64,000 bases of DNA from Gilliamella sp. Occ3-1 (GTDB lineage Bacteria; Pseudomonadota; Gammaproteobacteria; Enterobacterales; Orbaceae), in NCBI RefSeq assembly GCF_001690655.1, contig NZ_LZHQ01000034.1:1-64000 (forward strand), given 5' to 3'. A program made the translations under genes and the position numbers. Below, piece after piece: positions 41,278 through 50,442 of the stretch. Position 1 is the stretch's first letter; each line of letters begins with the position of its first letter. The notes under the pieces were generated by a model, which worked only from the letters and a program-made list of their open reading frames with translations, searched no databases and was not told the origin of the DNA.

Positions 41278-42297
41278 GACATTTAATAATTTCTTCTCAA
41301 GCATTTTCAAGCGTTTATTCATTTCGTCAATATGTAAAACTAATGATGCCGTTTTTCGCCAAACTTTATTTTCCTGCAATGGAATACCAGATGAATAAAC
41401 ACCTGGCTGTGTAATTGGGCGCATTACCATTCCCATACCTGTCACTGTAACTTGATCACATATTTCCATATGTCCATTAATCACACTTGCACCACCAATT
41501 AAACAGTGTCGACCAATAGTTAAACTTCCAGCCATAATAACACCACCTGCAATTGCTGTATGATCTCCAATCACATCGTTATGGGCAATCTGACATTGAT
41601 TGTCAATAATAACACCGTTACCAATGATAGTGTCATCAAGTGCACCACGATCGATCGTTGTTGAGGCACCAATTTCAACATCATTACCAATAACAACACG
41701 ACCTAATTGGGGAATTTTAACCCACTTACCTTTATTATTAGCATAACCAAATCCATCCGCACCAATTACAGTTCCTGATTGTACTAAGCAATTTTCACCA
41801 ATAACGCAGTTATGATAAACAGAGACATTGGCCCATAATTTTGTACCAGCACCAATTGTTGTATTTTTTCCAACAAAACACCCTGCACCAATAATACAAT
41901 TATCTCCTAATATCACACCACTTTCGATAACAGCATTAGCACCAATAGAAACATTACTCCCTAATTGAGCTGTCGAATCAATCACTGCTGATGTAGCTAT
42001 ATCCTTAGCTGGAGCTGGAGTGGTATCTAGGTATTGTGCTAATTTTGCATATGCAAGGTATGGATCTTTTACAATAAGGGCTGCACTATTCCAATGCTCA
42101 AGACTCGCTTCTGTCATTACCACAGCAGAAGCTTTGCATTCTAATAAATTCTTTTGTAATTTTTTATCAGATAAAAATGTAATTTGACCTGATACTGCAC
42201 TTTTCATTGATGCTATACCAGTGATGACTAAATCACCATCACCAAGTAACCTAGCATCAAGTTGCTTAGCTAATTGCTCTAACCGAATGGAAAACAT
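41269..42297 (-). CDS. lpxD: UDP-3-O-acylglucosamine N-acyltransferase LpxD
   Basis: Third step of lipid A synthesis: N-acylates UDP-3-O-acylglucosamine. The 342 residues have the N-terminal uridine-binding domain ([22 protein letters not shown]), a long left-handed hexapeptide beta-helix ([16 protein letters not shown] and further repeats) and the catalytic histidine region [22 protein letters not shown]. Its ATG overlaps the skp stop by one base (TAATG), so translation is coupled. fabZ-lpxA-lpxB, which normally follow, are not here; tig follows instead. Confidence 0.96.
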   Translation of the reverse strand: MFSIRLEQLAKQLDARLLGDGDLVITGIASMKSAVSGQITFLSDKKLQKNLLECKASAVVMTEASLEHWNSAALIVKDPYLAYAKLAQYLDTTPAPAKDIATSAVIDSTAQLGSNVSIGANAVIESGVILGDNCIIGAGCFVGKNTTIGAGTKLWANVSVYHNCVIGENCLVQSGTVIGADGFGYANNKGKWVKIPQLGRVVIGNDVEIGASTTIDRGALDDTIIGNGVIIDNQCQIAHNDVIGDHTAIAGGVIMAGSLTIGRHCLIGGASVINGHMEICDQVTVTGMGMVMRPITQPGVYSSGIPLQENKVWRKTASLVLHIDEMNKRLKMLEKKLLNVST

Positions 42298-42785
42298 TAT
42301 TTTTTAACCTTTTCCAGTACTTTATCTGAAATATTAACTACATCTGAAGCTGATAGCGTAGTTTCAGCATTTAAGATAATATCGTATTTTTCTGTTTCAA
42401 CAATATCTTTTACTGCTTCTTGGATTTTAGTTAATAATTTACCAAACTCTTCTTTTTGACGTTTTTGATAATCTGCAGAAAACGTCTTAGCTTTATTTTC
42501 AAATTCAGAAATTGTTTTATTCAGTTTACTTTTTTCAGATGAAGATAATGTTAAACCATCTTTTTTTAGACGAGCATCAGCTTCGCCAGCTTTTTTTTCT
42601 TCAGCTTGTAATGCTTTCGCTCTCGCTTCAAATTCACTATCCAATGCTTTAGCAACAGATTCTCGTTGAGGCATGCGTTGCAATACTGACATAACATCAA
42701 CTACACCAATTTTAACTTCAGCATTTGCAAAACTTGCAAAAAGTAATGTTATACTAACGCTCAGTATAGATATAATTTTTTTCAC
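42297..42785 (-). CDS. skp: Periplasmic chaperone Skp (OmpH family)
   Basis: Trimeric jellyfish-shaped holdase for outer-membrane proteins in the periplasm. A signal peptide (about 1-22, ending FANA) is followed by [18 protein letters not shown] and a charged, Lys/Glu/Ala-rich helical body. I take GTG 42785 (MKKIISILS) as start: AAGG lies about eight bases upstream, and the in-frame GTG at 42794 is part of that ribosome-binding site. 162 residues, as in E. coli (161). It lies between bamA and lpxD. Confidence 0.92.
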   Translation of the reverse strand: MKKIISILSVSITLLFASFANAEVKIGVVDVMSVLQRMPQRESVAKALDSEFEARAKALQAEEKKAGEADARLKKDGLTLSSSEKSKLNKTISEFENKAKTFSADYQKRQKEEFGKLLTKIQEAVKDIVETEKYDIILNAETTLSASDVVNISDKVLEKVKK

Positions 42786-42818
42786 TTTAATCACCTTGTT
42801 TTTATTTATAACATGAAA

Positions 42819-45242
42819 TTACCATGTAGAGCCTATATTAAATTGAAACTGTTGCGCTGAATCACCATTATATTTTTTTAATGGTTGAGCATAAGAAAAA
42901 ACCAAAGGACCTAATGGCGACATCCATTGCACAGCAAGACCAGCAGACATTCTAATATCTGACGGAGAACTATAATCAGGAATATTATTTCCTTTTAGGT
43001 CCCATTCTGTATCCCATACAGTACCAGCATCAAAAAATAGTGATGTTCTAATATTATCAGCGTATTTTTCGCTAGCAAATGGCGTTGGGACAATCAGCTC
43101 TGTGCTTGCAAAAGCTATAGCATTACCACCTACTGCATCTTTTGATTTAGTACATCCAGATGTATTATCTAAGCTATCACAAACTCCACTTTTATTAAGA
43201 TATACCGCTTTAGGGCCAACAGTATTTGATTTAAATCCACGTAGCACTGACGCACCACCAGCATAGAAATTTTCGTAAAAAGGTAACTCTTTACCACCAA
43301 AACCGCCCCCATAGCCTAATCGAGCACGAGTTAAGAAGACCCAATTATGGTCATTGTCAATTGGATAATAATAAGATGCATCTGACACTAGTTTATAGAA
43401 TCGATTATCAAATAATGGTGCTGTAACTTTAGCACTAGTAGTCATTTTTAATCCATCAGTAGGGAAGAATCCACGATCTAAAGAGTTATATGTCCAATAG
43501 GCATTTAATAATAAATCATTGGTGCTAAAAGAAACAGAATTTTTATTTTTAACTTTTTCGCCCATAGAGTTAAAATAGCGCCACATGCCATATTGCGCCT
43601 TCATATCGGACAACTTATGGTTAGCGAATTCAGTACCAAAACGAACAAAATTATTTTCACTAATTGGGAAACCAAAATTAGCTGACGCCCCCCAAGTCTT
43701 ACTTGAATATTCTGACTCATCATCTTTATCGTCATTTTTATAAGTATTATAATAAAAACTTCCACCTAGGCTTACACCATCAACGGTAAAATAAGGATCA
43801 ACGATAGAAATAGACGCAGTTTTATCTGTATCGGTAGTATTAATGTCAAATGAGACACTATTACCTGTACCCAACCAGTTATCTTGAGAAATTCCAGCAT
43901 TAAAGCTAAGACCACTATCAGAACCAATTCCAACACCAAATTTGATACTACCAGTATTACGTTCAGCAACGATATAAATAACATCGACTTGATCAGCGAC
44001 TCCAGGTACACGTTCGGTATTAGCTTCAACAGTATCAAAAAAACCAAGTCGATTTAAACGTTCTTTACCTAATTCAACTAATCCATTACTTAACCATGCT
44101 CCCTCCATTTGTCGAAGTTCACGGCGAATTACGTTTTCACTTGTTATAGTATTGCCTACTATTTTTATATTACGAACATAAAAACGTTCACCAACATCAA
44201 CAAGAATGACTAATTTAACAGTATGAGAGGCATCATCCATTTCAGGTCGGATTGAAACTCGAGGGTATGCATAACCAAAATTAGCAAGTAAACGCTTAAT
44301 ATTATCTTCAATTTCAGTAATTTTTTTTCCATTATAGAGCTCACCAATTGTTACTTTTTCCTTCGCAATTTTGGCGATCTCTTCTTTATATCCTGCAAAA
44401 TTACCTATAAATTCAAGCTGAGATAACTTATACTGTTCACCTTCATGAATATTGATTGTAACGTATATACCTTTTTTATCTGGTGTTAAACTAACTTGCG
44501 TTGACTCAATGTTAAAACGAGCATAACCACGATTTAAATAAAAACTTTGCAATTCATCCAAATCTGATGCTAATTTTTGTTTTTGATATTTACGATCTCC
44601 AAGCATGTTCCACCAGGGTACCTCATCACGCAAAGCAAAACGTGAAATAAGCTCTTCAGATGAAAAAGCCTTTGCGCCAACTATATTGATCTGATCAATT
44701 AACGCCGATTTACCTTCAGCAACAACTAATTTTAAATCGACACGATTACGAGATAGTGGAGTTACTACAGCCTTAATTTGAGCATTGTATTTACCTACAC
44801 TATAGTAGAAGTCTTCTAAACCTTTTTCTATACCAGAAAGCATAGTACGATCCAATGCTTCGCCTTCACGAATACCAGAACTATCTAAATTTTTCTTCAG
44901 CATGTCATCTTTAATAGACTTATTACCAGAAAAAGTTATGTTAGCAATAGTAGGGCGTTCTTGAACGTGGATAATTAATCTATCACCATCACGAGAGATA
45001 GTAATATTATCAAAGTTTCCACTAGAATATAGTGATTTGATGATATGACCTAAATCATTTTCACTGACATAATCACCAACTTGAATTGGCATTTCAAGTA
45101 ATGCAGCACCAACAGTGACACGCTGCAAACCCTCAAATTTGATATCTTTGACCACAAAATCATCAACACAAAATACGTTGGAACTATATACTGCTGTAGT
45201 ACTACACAACAAAGATGCTATAAGTAATTTATTTATTTTCAT
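42819..45242 (-). CDS. bamA: Outer-membrane assembly factor BamA
   Basis: Central barrel of the BAM complex, inserting outer-membrane proteins delivered by SurA and Skp. The 807 residues have a signal peptide (about 1-26), five POTRA domains (starting [20 protein letters not shown]) and a 16-strand barrel with the loop-6 motif [12 protein letters not shown]. It ends FQFNIGSTW, nearly the same as the E. coli BamA end. Length matches (810). It is flanked by rseP and skp as in E. coli. Confidence 0.97.
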   Translation of the reverse strand: MKINKLLIASLLCSTTAVYSSNVFCVDDFVVKDIKFEGLQRVTVGAALLEMPIQVGDYVSENDLGHIIKSLYSSGNFDNITISRDGDRLIIHVQERPTIANITFSGNKSIKDDMLKKNLDSSGIREGEALDRTMLSGIEKGLEDFYYSVGKYNAQIKAVVTPLSRNRVDLKLVVAEGKSALIDQINIVGAKAFSSEELISRFALRDEVPWWNMLGDRKYQKQKLASDLDELQSFYLNRGYARFNIESTQVSLTPDKKGIYVTINIHEGEQYKLSQLEFIGNFAGYKEEIAKIAKEKVTIGELYNGKKITEIEDNIKRLLANFGYAYPRVSIRPEMDDASHTVKLVILVDVGERFYVRNIKIVGNTITSENVIRRELRQMEGAWLSNGLVELGKERLNRLGFFDTVEANTERVPGVADQVDVIYIVAERNTGSIKFGVGIGSDSGLSFNAGISQDNWLGTGNSVSFDINTTDTDKTASISIVDPYFTVDGVSLGGSFYYNTYKNDDKDDESEYSSKTWGASANFGFPISENNFVRFGTEFANHKLSDMKAQYGMWRYFNSMGEKVKNKNSVSFSTNDLLLNAYWTYNSLDRGFFPTDGLKMTTSAKVTAPLFDNRFYKLVSDASYYYPIDNDHNWVFLTRARLGYGGGFGGKELPFYENFYAGGASVLRGFKSNTVGPKAVYLNKSGVCDSLDNTSGCTKSKDAVGGNAIAFASTELIVPTPFASEKYADNIRTSLFFDAGTVWDTEWDLKGNNIPDYSSPSDIRMSAGLAVQWMSPLGPLVFSYAQPLKKYNGDSAQQFQFNIGSTW

Positions 45243-45267
45243 CGTAAATATTTATAACCTCATCCCA

Positions 45268-46593
45268 TCACAATCGTAAAATATCATTAAATAGTGCAAT
45301 TCCCATTATTACCATCAGTAAAAATAAACCAATACGAAAAAATCTCTCTTGTGCTTTATTTGATAAGGCTTTACCTTTTATCTTTTCAAAGAGTAAAAAT
45401 ACAAGGTGGCCGCCATCTAATATAGGTAATGGAACAAGATTGATAATACCTAAACTTATACTAATAAAAGCCAAAAAATATAAGTAAGGAGTAAAACCAT
45501 AACTTGCTGTTTGCCCTGCGCTTTTTGCTATTGTTATTGGTCCAGATAAATGTTTTAGACCAATAATTCCTGTTACTAATTGATAAAGCGAACGAGTTGT
45601 TAACTTTATAGTTAACATTGTTTGCGCCATACCTTTATTAAAACCTTCTAAAAAACCATACTGCACAATTTTTGTCCCGGTTGTGGGATACAAACCAGCA
45701 ACACCTTTTCCATCTATACCAATAGTTGGCACGAGTTTGAGATAAATATCTTTTTTTCCTCTATTAACCTTTAGCATCATTAGCTGAGCTTTTTTAATGT
45801 TATTGGAAAAATCATTCCAATCTACGTATGATTGATCGTTATAACCAACAATTTTATCACCAATTTGTAAACCAGCTTTCTCAGCAGCCGAACCAGAAAC
45901 AACTTTGCTCACTACAGGATGAACTTCTAGCATTTTAGGTACAAAACCAAATGCGCTAATAGCTAAATCTTTTTCTATATCAAAACGCCAATTATTAATA
46001 TCCACACTTTTTTTAATTTCTTTTTGATTACCGTCATCAGAACTATCGATATAAGACAAAGAAACATTATCTTTTCCCATTGCTGCAATTAAAGCTAAAT
46101 TAACATCATTCCATGTTTCTACTTCTATATTATCAATAGTCTTCAATTCTGCACCAGCAGGAATAGTTACTGTGGAGGCTGGTGTATTAGGTATTATCTC
46201 TTTTATTTTGACAGGATAAACAACTACACCTATCAAAAAAATAATCCAATAAATAATCAAAGCTAATACAAAATTAGCAAATGGACCAGCAAAAATGATT
46301 GCGGCCCGTTGCCAAATCTTTTTTCTATCAAATGCAAATCTTTCGTTGCTGCTTGACAATGCCGTTGCTCTACCGTCGAGCATTTTAACATAACCTCCAA
46401 GCGGAATCATAGCAATTACCAATTCAGTTCCACTTAAAAATTTATGAGACCACAGTTTTTTACCAAAGCCAATTGAAAAGCATTCAACTTGAACCTTGCA
46501 TAAACGAGCAACACAAAAATGTCCAAACTCATGAATAGTAACTAATATACTCATGGTAATAACAAACAGTAACAGTGACCACAACAAAATCAT
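45268..46593 (-). CDS. rseP: Site-2 zinc metalloprotease RseP
   Basis: Intramembrane protease that cleaves anti-sigma factor RseA and remnant signal peptides. It has the zinc site HEFGH (about 21-25) in the first membrane helix, two PDZ domains in the periplasmic part (KVVSGSAAEKAGLQIGDKI) and the second zinc motif LVPLPILDGGHLVF near the C-terminus. I use ATG 46593; GTG 46596 and TTG 46587 are also possible, since AAAGG is very close. 441 residues (E. coli 450). It starts a few bases after cdsA. Confidence 0.94.
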   Translation of the reverse strand: MILLWSLLLFVITMSILVTIHEFGHFCVARLCKVQVECFSIGFGKKLWSHKFLSGTELVIAMIPLGGYVKMLDGRATALSSSNERFAFDRKKIWQRAAIIFAGPFANFVLALIIYWIIFLIGVVVYPVKIKEIIPNTPASTVTIPAGAELKTIDNIEVETWNDVNLALIAAMGKDNVSLSYIDSSDDGNQKEIKKSVDINNWRFDIEKDLAISAFGFVPKMLEVHPVVSKVVSGSAAEKAGLQIGDKIVGYNDQSYVDWNDFSNNIKKAQLMMLKVNRGKKDIYLKLVPTIGIDGKGVAGLYPTTGTKIVQYGFLEGFNKGMAQTMLTIKLTTRSLYQLVTGIIGLKHLSGPITIAKSAGQTASYGFTPYLYFLAFISISLGIINLVPLPILDGGHLVFLLFEKIKGKALSNKAQERFFRIGLFLLMVIMGIALFNDILRL

Positions 46594-46599
46594 CACCTT

Positions 46600-47442
46600 T
46601 TATAATAAATAAAAAGTTAATGCAGAAAAAACAGGAACTGCAGCAGTTAAACTATCAATACGATCTAAAATTCCACCATGTCCAGGAATTATGTAACCAC
46701 TATCTTTAATACCAGCTTCACGTTTAAACATACTTTCAGTTAAATCACCTAAAACTGAAACTAAAACCGCTAACAAAGAGCTAATAAAAAATGTACTGAA
46801 AGTCATGTTAAACATGTTAAACATGTAAGTAATTATACTAATTGCAATAGCTACGCTGATACCACCAATAAATCCTTCTACAGTTTTACCTGGGGATACT
46901 TTTGGAGCTAATTTTCGTTTACCAAATCTGCGCCCCGCAAAATAAGCACCTGTATCTGTCGCCCATACTAGCACAAAGACGTAAAGCAACCAAACTGCAC
47001 CAGTGTAAGTATTAACATTATAATTAATTGCTCTTAATTCAATCATACTAATAAAAAAAGGTATTATCGTAAAAAAAGCAAATAGCAACTTTATAGCATT
47101 TGAATTACCCCAATATTTAGTTGTGTTGGGATAGCTAGTTACTAAACACAACGCAATTAACCACCATATAACTGATAAAGATAAAATAGTGATATATAGT
47201 TTTACTTTTAATTCAATTGAATTTGGAATCAAATAAAGTATGCTCAATAAAATAACAGTTGAAAAGGCAAAAATTAACTTTGAATATTTTTTTTTAATAT
47301 TTAGGAACTGAGTCCACTCCCACGCAGCTAATCCGCAAACCAGAATAATGGCTAAAGAAAATACAGATAATGGAACAAAAAAAATAACTACTACCACAAG
47401 AGGAATAAGCACAATTGCAGCAAGTATGCGATGGATTAACAT
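46600..47442 (-). CDS. cdsA: Phosphatidate cytidylyltransferase
   Basis: Makes CDP-diacylglycerol, the precursor of all membrane phospholipids. About eight membrane helices and the C-terminal family signature SVLGDLTESMFKREAGIKDSG, GHGGILDRIDS, preceded by KVSPGKTVEGFIGG. 280 residues (E. coli 285). Its start overlaps the uppS end by 7 bases. A small in-frame duplication codes MFNMFNM near 46800, inside a membrane loop. Confidence 0.95.
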   Translation of the reverse strand: MLIHRILAAIVLIPLVVVVIFFVPLSVFSLAIILVCGLAAWEWTQFLNIKKKYSKLIFAFSTVILLSILYLIPNSIELKVKLYITILSLSVIWWLIALCLVTSYPNTTKYWGNSNAIKLLFAFFTIIPFFISMIELRAINYNVNTYTGAVWLLYVFVLVWATDTGAYFAGRRFGKRKLAPKVSPGKTVEGFIGGISVAIAISIITYMFNMFNMTFSTFFISSLLAVLVSVLGDLTESMFKREAGIKDSGYIIPGHGGILDRIDSLTAAVPVFSALTFYLL

Positions 47443-48167
47443 GAGTGCTCCTTATTATGAATCCCACCAAAACGTCGCTCTCTGGCATTAAATGCATTAA
47501 TAGCATCATCAAATAAACTTTGACTAAAATCAGGCCATAAAATATCGGTAAAATAAAGTTCAGAATAAGCAATTTGCCATAATAAAAAATTACTTATTCG
47601 ATATTCTCCCCCAGTACGAATAACTAAATCAACTTCAGGAAATTCGCTCATACACATTGTTGAACCAAATCGGTCTTCTGTCACTTCATCTATAGTGATT
47701 TCGCCCTTAATAACCTGCATAGCCATTTTTTTTGCTGATTGCAAAATATCCCAACGGCCACCATAATTGACTGCTATATTCAGCACTAGCCCAGAATTGT
47801 TTTTTGTTAAATTCTGCGCATGAATAATCATATTTTGTAAATTTTCATTAAAGCGTGAAATATCACCAATAATATTCAATCGAACATTATTTTTATTTAA
47901 ACTTTTAATTTCTTTATTTAATGCATAAATAAAAAGGGAGATTAGGGCTGAAACTTCATTAGATGGACGCTTCCAGTTTTCACTACTAAAAGCATATAAA
48001 GTAAGAACTTTTACTTTTAATCCTGCAGCATAAGCAACAATTTTTCGTACAGCTTTTAAACCAGCTCGATGACCAATGGCACGCAACTGGTTACGTTGTT
48101 GAGCCCAGCGACCATTGCCATCCATAATTATAGCCACATGACTTGGAATATACCTTTTTTGTATCAT
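47436..48167 (-). CDS. uppS: Undecaprenyl diphosphate synthase
   Basis: Builds the C55 lipid carrier for peptidoglycan and O-antigen by adding eight isopentenyl units. 243 residues with the catalytic MDGNGRWAQQRN (about 16-27), GHRAGLKAVRKIV, LTLYAFSSENWKRP, NIAVNYGGRWDI and LVIRTGGEYRISNFLLWQ. In E. coli the last motif is usually GGE-R-RLSNFLLWQ, so it is intact. Heads uppS-cdsA-rseP-bamA-skp-lpxD; frr and dxr (ispC), usual upstream genes, are absent and crp sits there instead. Confidence 0.96.
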   Translation of the reverse strand: MIQKRYIPSHVAIIMDGNGRWAQQRNQLRAIGHRAGLKAVRKIVAYAAGLKVKVLTLYAFSSENWKRPSNEVSALISLFIYALNKEIKSLNKNNVRLNIIGDISRFNENLQNMIIHAQNLTKNNSGLVLNIAVNYGGRWDILQSAKKMAMQVIKGEITIDEVTEDRFGSTMCMSEFPEVDLVIRTGGEYRISNFLLWQIAYSELYFTDILWPDFSQSLFDDAINAFNARERRFGGIHNKEHSC

Positions 48168-48219
48168 GTGATATCTCGTATTGTATCAATCATTGTATCA
48201 ATTGTATTATTTAGACAAA

Positions 48220-48849
48220 TCAACGGGTACCATAAACCACAATCGTTTTACCATGAGCAGAAATCAAATGTTGATCTTCAAGCATTTTTAAAATTCGACC
48301 AACTGTTTCACGCGAACAACCAACAATTTGACCTATTTCTTGACGCGTAATTTTAATTTGCATACCATCAGGGTGTGTCATTGCATCAGGTTGTTTAGCA
48401 AGGTTTAAAAGTGTTTGCGCAATACGCCCTGCAACATCTAAAAATGCTAAATTACTAACTTTCTCAGATGTTACTTGTAATCGACTTGCCATTTGACTGG
48501 CAAGGCGCATTAAGATATCAGGATTGACTTGAACGAGTTGTTTAAATTTTTTGTATGAAATTTCAGCCACTTCACAACTTGTTTTGGCCTTAACCCATGC
48601 GCTTCGCTCTGTATCTTCCTTAAAAAGGCCTAATTCACCCAAAAATTGATTTTGATTTAAATAGGATAAAATCATTTCATTACCTTCATCGTCTTTAATC
48701 AATACTGCAACCGAGCCTTTTAAAATATAATAGAGAGTTTCTGCTTTTTCGCCTTGATGTATAAGGGTACTCTTAGCCGGATATTTATGAATATGGCAAT
48801 GAGATAAAAACCATTCTAATGTTGTATCCGATTGTTGTTTTCCAATCAT
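48220..48849 (-). CDS. crp: cAMP receptor protein CRP
   Basis: Global catabolite regulator. The 209 residues are nearly the same as E. coli [22 protein letters not shown], cAMP pocket [19 protein letters not shown] (arginine of the phosphate-binding cassette included), and helix-turn-helix [20 protein letters not shown]. The recognition helix is unchanged, so it should bind TGTGA-N6-TCACA. It lies 52 bases upstream of uppS, an unusual position. Confidence 0.98.
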   Translation of the reverse strand: MIGKQQSDTTLEWFLSHCHIHKYPAKSTLIHQGEKAETLYYILKGSVAVLIKDDEGNEMILSYLNQNQFLGELGLFKEDTERSAWVKAKTSCEVAEISYKKFKQLVQVNPDILMRLASQMASRLQVTSEKVSNLAFLDVAGRIAQTLLNLAKQPDAMTHPDGMQIKITRQEIGQIVGCSRETVGRILKMLEDQHLISAHGKTIVVYGTR

Positions 48850-48934
48850 TACTCCTACCTCTCCATTTTATTTACAACAGTGACACTATAACAAAGTTAC
48901 ATAATAAATTATATACAAACAATCATTTTAACCA

Positions 48935-49141
48935 TTATTTAATTAACTTAATATCAATTGTTTCATGCAATTGAGACCAAAAGATTGCTGCCAAACCATT
49001 TTCCAATTGGAGTTTAACATCATTAACTTTTTCTTGTAGCGATTTTTCTTGCAAGCCATAGTCAGTGCCTTCACGCAATACGAAGTATTCTATAAGGTTA
49101 TTTAACGTTTCAGGTTCTAAATCTTGCCAAGGAATAATCAT
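48935..49141 (-). CDS. yheU: YheU family protein (UPF0270)
   Basis: Small conserved protein of unknown function. The 68 residues contain [29 protein letters not shown] read in two blocks, and the end [20 protein letters not shown], matching E. coli YheU. In E. coli the order is yheU-prkB-yhfA-crp; here yheU sits next to crp with prkB and yhfA gone, which supports the identification. Confidence 0.9.
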   Translation of the reverse strand: MIIPWQDLEPETLNNLIEYFVLREGTDYGLQEKSLQEKVNDVKLQLENGLAAIFWSQLHETIDIKLIK

Positions 49142-49235
49142 ATTTATAACAGTGAATTAAAGATTGCAATTATTTTATAGCAAACCTTAAATAATATGAA
49201 GCATATAACTAAGTGAGTGGTATTTCATTCTTAAT

Positions 49236-49261
49236 AAAAAACACTCCAAAGAGTGTTTTTT
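49236..49261 (-). terminator. Terminator of the SinI-like gene
   Basis: AAAAAACACTC pairs with GAGTGTTTTTT around a CAAA loop, with U-runs on both strands. A strong intrinsic terminator that closes the adhesin operon. Confidence 0.8.
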
Positions 49262-49289
49262 ATGCTGTATATAACTAAATTTAAAATTA

Positions 49290-50327
49290 TTAGTTGGCTT
49301 CAACTTTAAGATGATAACCTTGGGCACCAGCTTTGTATGCTGCTGCATAAATGCTATTATTCTTACCGCCGCTTTGATCACCTAAGGTAATTTGTCTATT
49401 GTCTTGACCAGAAAGATTATTACCAGTTAATTCAGCAGGATCTGCAGTAACATTCTCATAAGTTCCATCTAGATACCATTTGTAGGTATAAGAATTTGTT
49501 AAATCAGTTTCGCCAGGATCAATATTTTCATTATTATCAACATCATCCCACACGATAGCTTCAAATTTTTCGCCGTAATTTAGAGCCGGAGCATTCGCTG
49601 CAGTGTAGTTTACAGTTTTATCTACGGTACCATTTGCGTCAATTTTGAAAATACCAACTCGGACACCATCTGATACTATAGGTCCATGACCACTACCATT
49701 CTCAATACTACCTGGTCCATGAGTGTTACCATTAGTACCATCGTCTGGATCTGTAGGTGCATTTGCATCTGGGTCATTAGGATCTGCTGGCTTAGTATTT
49801 GGTGTAACACCAGCTGCCCAAATATCATTTACTTGTAACCAATTACCAACATAAGGAAGACCGAAATCAGTTCTTTCTAAGATTCTAAAACCAATTTGCT
49901 GTGCTCCAATAAAGTTACTATCTATTTGAAAATGTACCTCACCGTCACCTGTTTGTTGATTATTGGAAGCGTCTAAATTGCTAAGAGTGGTGATTTGATT
50001 CCAAGTGCCATTTTTCTTCACAAAGACTGTCAATGTATCTTTGATTTGTTGGTTATCAATGTCACCATCTTCATCATAAAGATTAAATTTAATAAAGATA
50101 TAATCACCAACTTTAGCTGCACGGTTACCGATTGGGCTATTACCAGCCGCGTCTGAAGTTATGCCAACTGTCAAAGTGTGATCATTTGAAGCGCTATTAG
50201 CTTTCAACGTTGGTGCATTACCCATAATAACACTTTGAGTAGTTGCATCTAATGCAAACGCACTACTTGCTGCATAACCAGCTAAAAATAAGCCTAATGC
50301 AACCTTTTTAATTGTTAAATTTTTCAT
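49290..50327 (-). CDS. SinI-like secreted autotransporter-associated protein
   Basis: Secreted protein of the type found next to SinH-like inverse autotransporters, with unknown function. The 345 residues have a signal peptide (1-25, ending SSAFA), an N-terminal beta-rich domain (about 30-175, with acidic DEDGDID), a Pro/Asp/Gly/Asn-rich linker (about 176-215, PNDPDANAPTDPDDG), and a C-terminal beta-rich domain with an EF-hand-like acidic run DDVDNNENIDPGETD. No anchor, LPxTG or beta-barrel is visible. It follows the adhesin gene after 115 bases and ends at a strong terminator. I recognise the SinI association by its size, composition and location; confidence in that name is moderate. Confidence 0.65.
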   Translation of the reverse strand: MKNLTIKKVALGLFLAGYAASSAFALDATTQSVIMGNAPTLKANSASNDHTLTVGITSDAAGNSPIGNRAAKVGDYIFIKFNLYDEDGDIDNQQIKDTLTVFVKKNGTWNQITTLSNLDASNNQQTGDGEVHFQIDSNFIGAQQIGFRILERTDFGLPYVGNWLQVNDIWAAGVTPNTKPADPNDPDANAPTDPDDGTNGNTHGPGSIENGSGHGPIVSDGVRVGIFKIDANGTVDKTVNYTAANAPALNYGEKFEAIVWDDVDNNENIDPGETDLTNSYTYKWYLDGTYENVTADPAELTGNNLSGQDNRQITLGDQSGGKNNSIYAAAYKAGAQGYHLKVEAN

Positions 50328-50376
50328 GTTTAACTTCCTATTTTTTTTTATAAAAGAATATTATACTTATATAAAC

Positions 50377-50428
50377 ACACCATTAACAACTGGTGTCCCT
50401 TTTAGATTACCAACACCAGTTGGTAATC
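50377..50428 (-). repeat. Overlapping alternative hairpins between adhesin and SinI-like gene
   Basis: Three inverted repeats share arms: GATTACCAAC/GTTGGTAATC (50405-50414 with 50419-50428), ACACCA/TGGTGT (50377-50382 with 50391-50396), and AACTGGTGT/ACACCAGTT (50388-50396 with 50413-50421). The first two can form together; the third excludes both. A partial terminator or attenuator between the two genes is the simplest reading. Confidence 0.55.
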
Positions 50429-50442
50429 AAAAACTTTATCTA

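Noticed and set aside
46800..46830. Tandem repeat CATGTTAAA in cdsA
   Set aside because: A small in-frame duplication coding MFNMFNM. It does not break the gene and shows no regulatory meaning.
48180..48202. Direct repeat ATTGTATCAAT twice between crp and uppS
   Set aside because: Only two units of 11 bases with a one-base gap in AT-rich sequence. It is too short to call a functional element.
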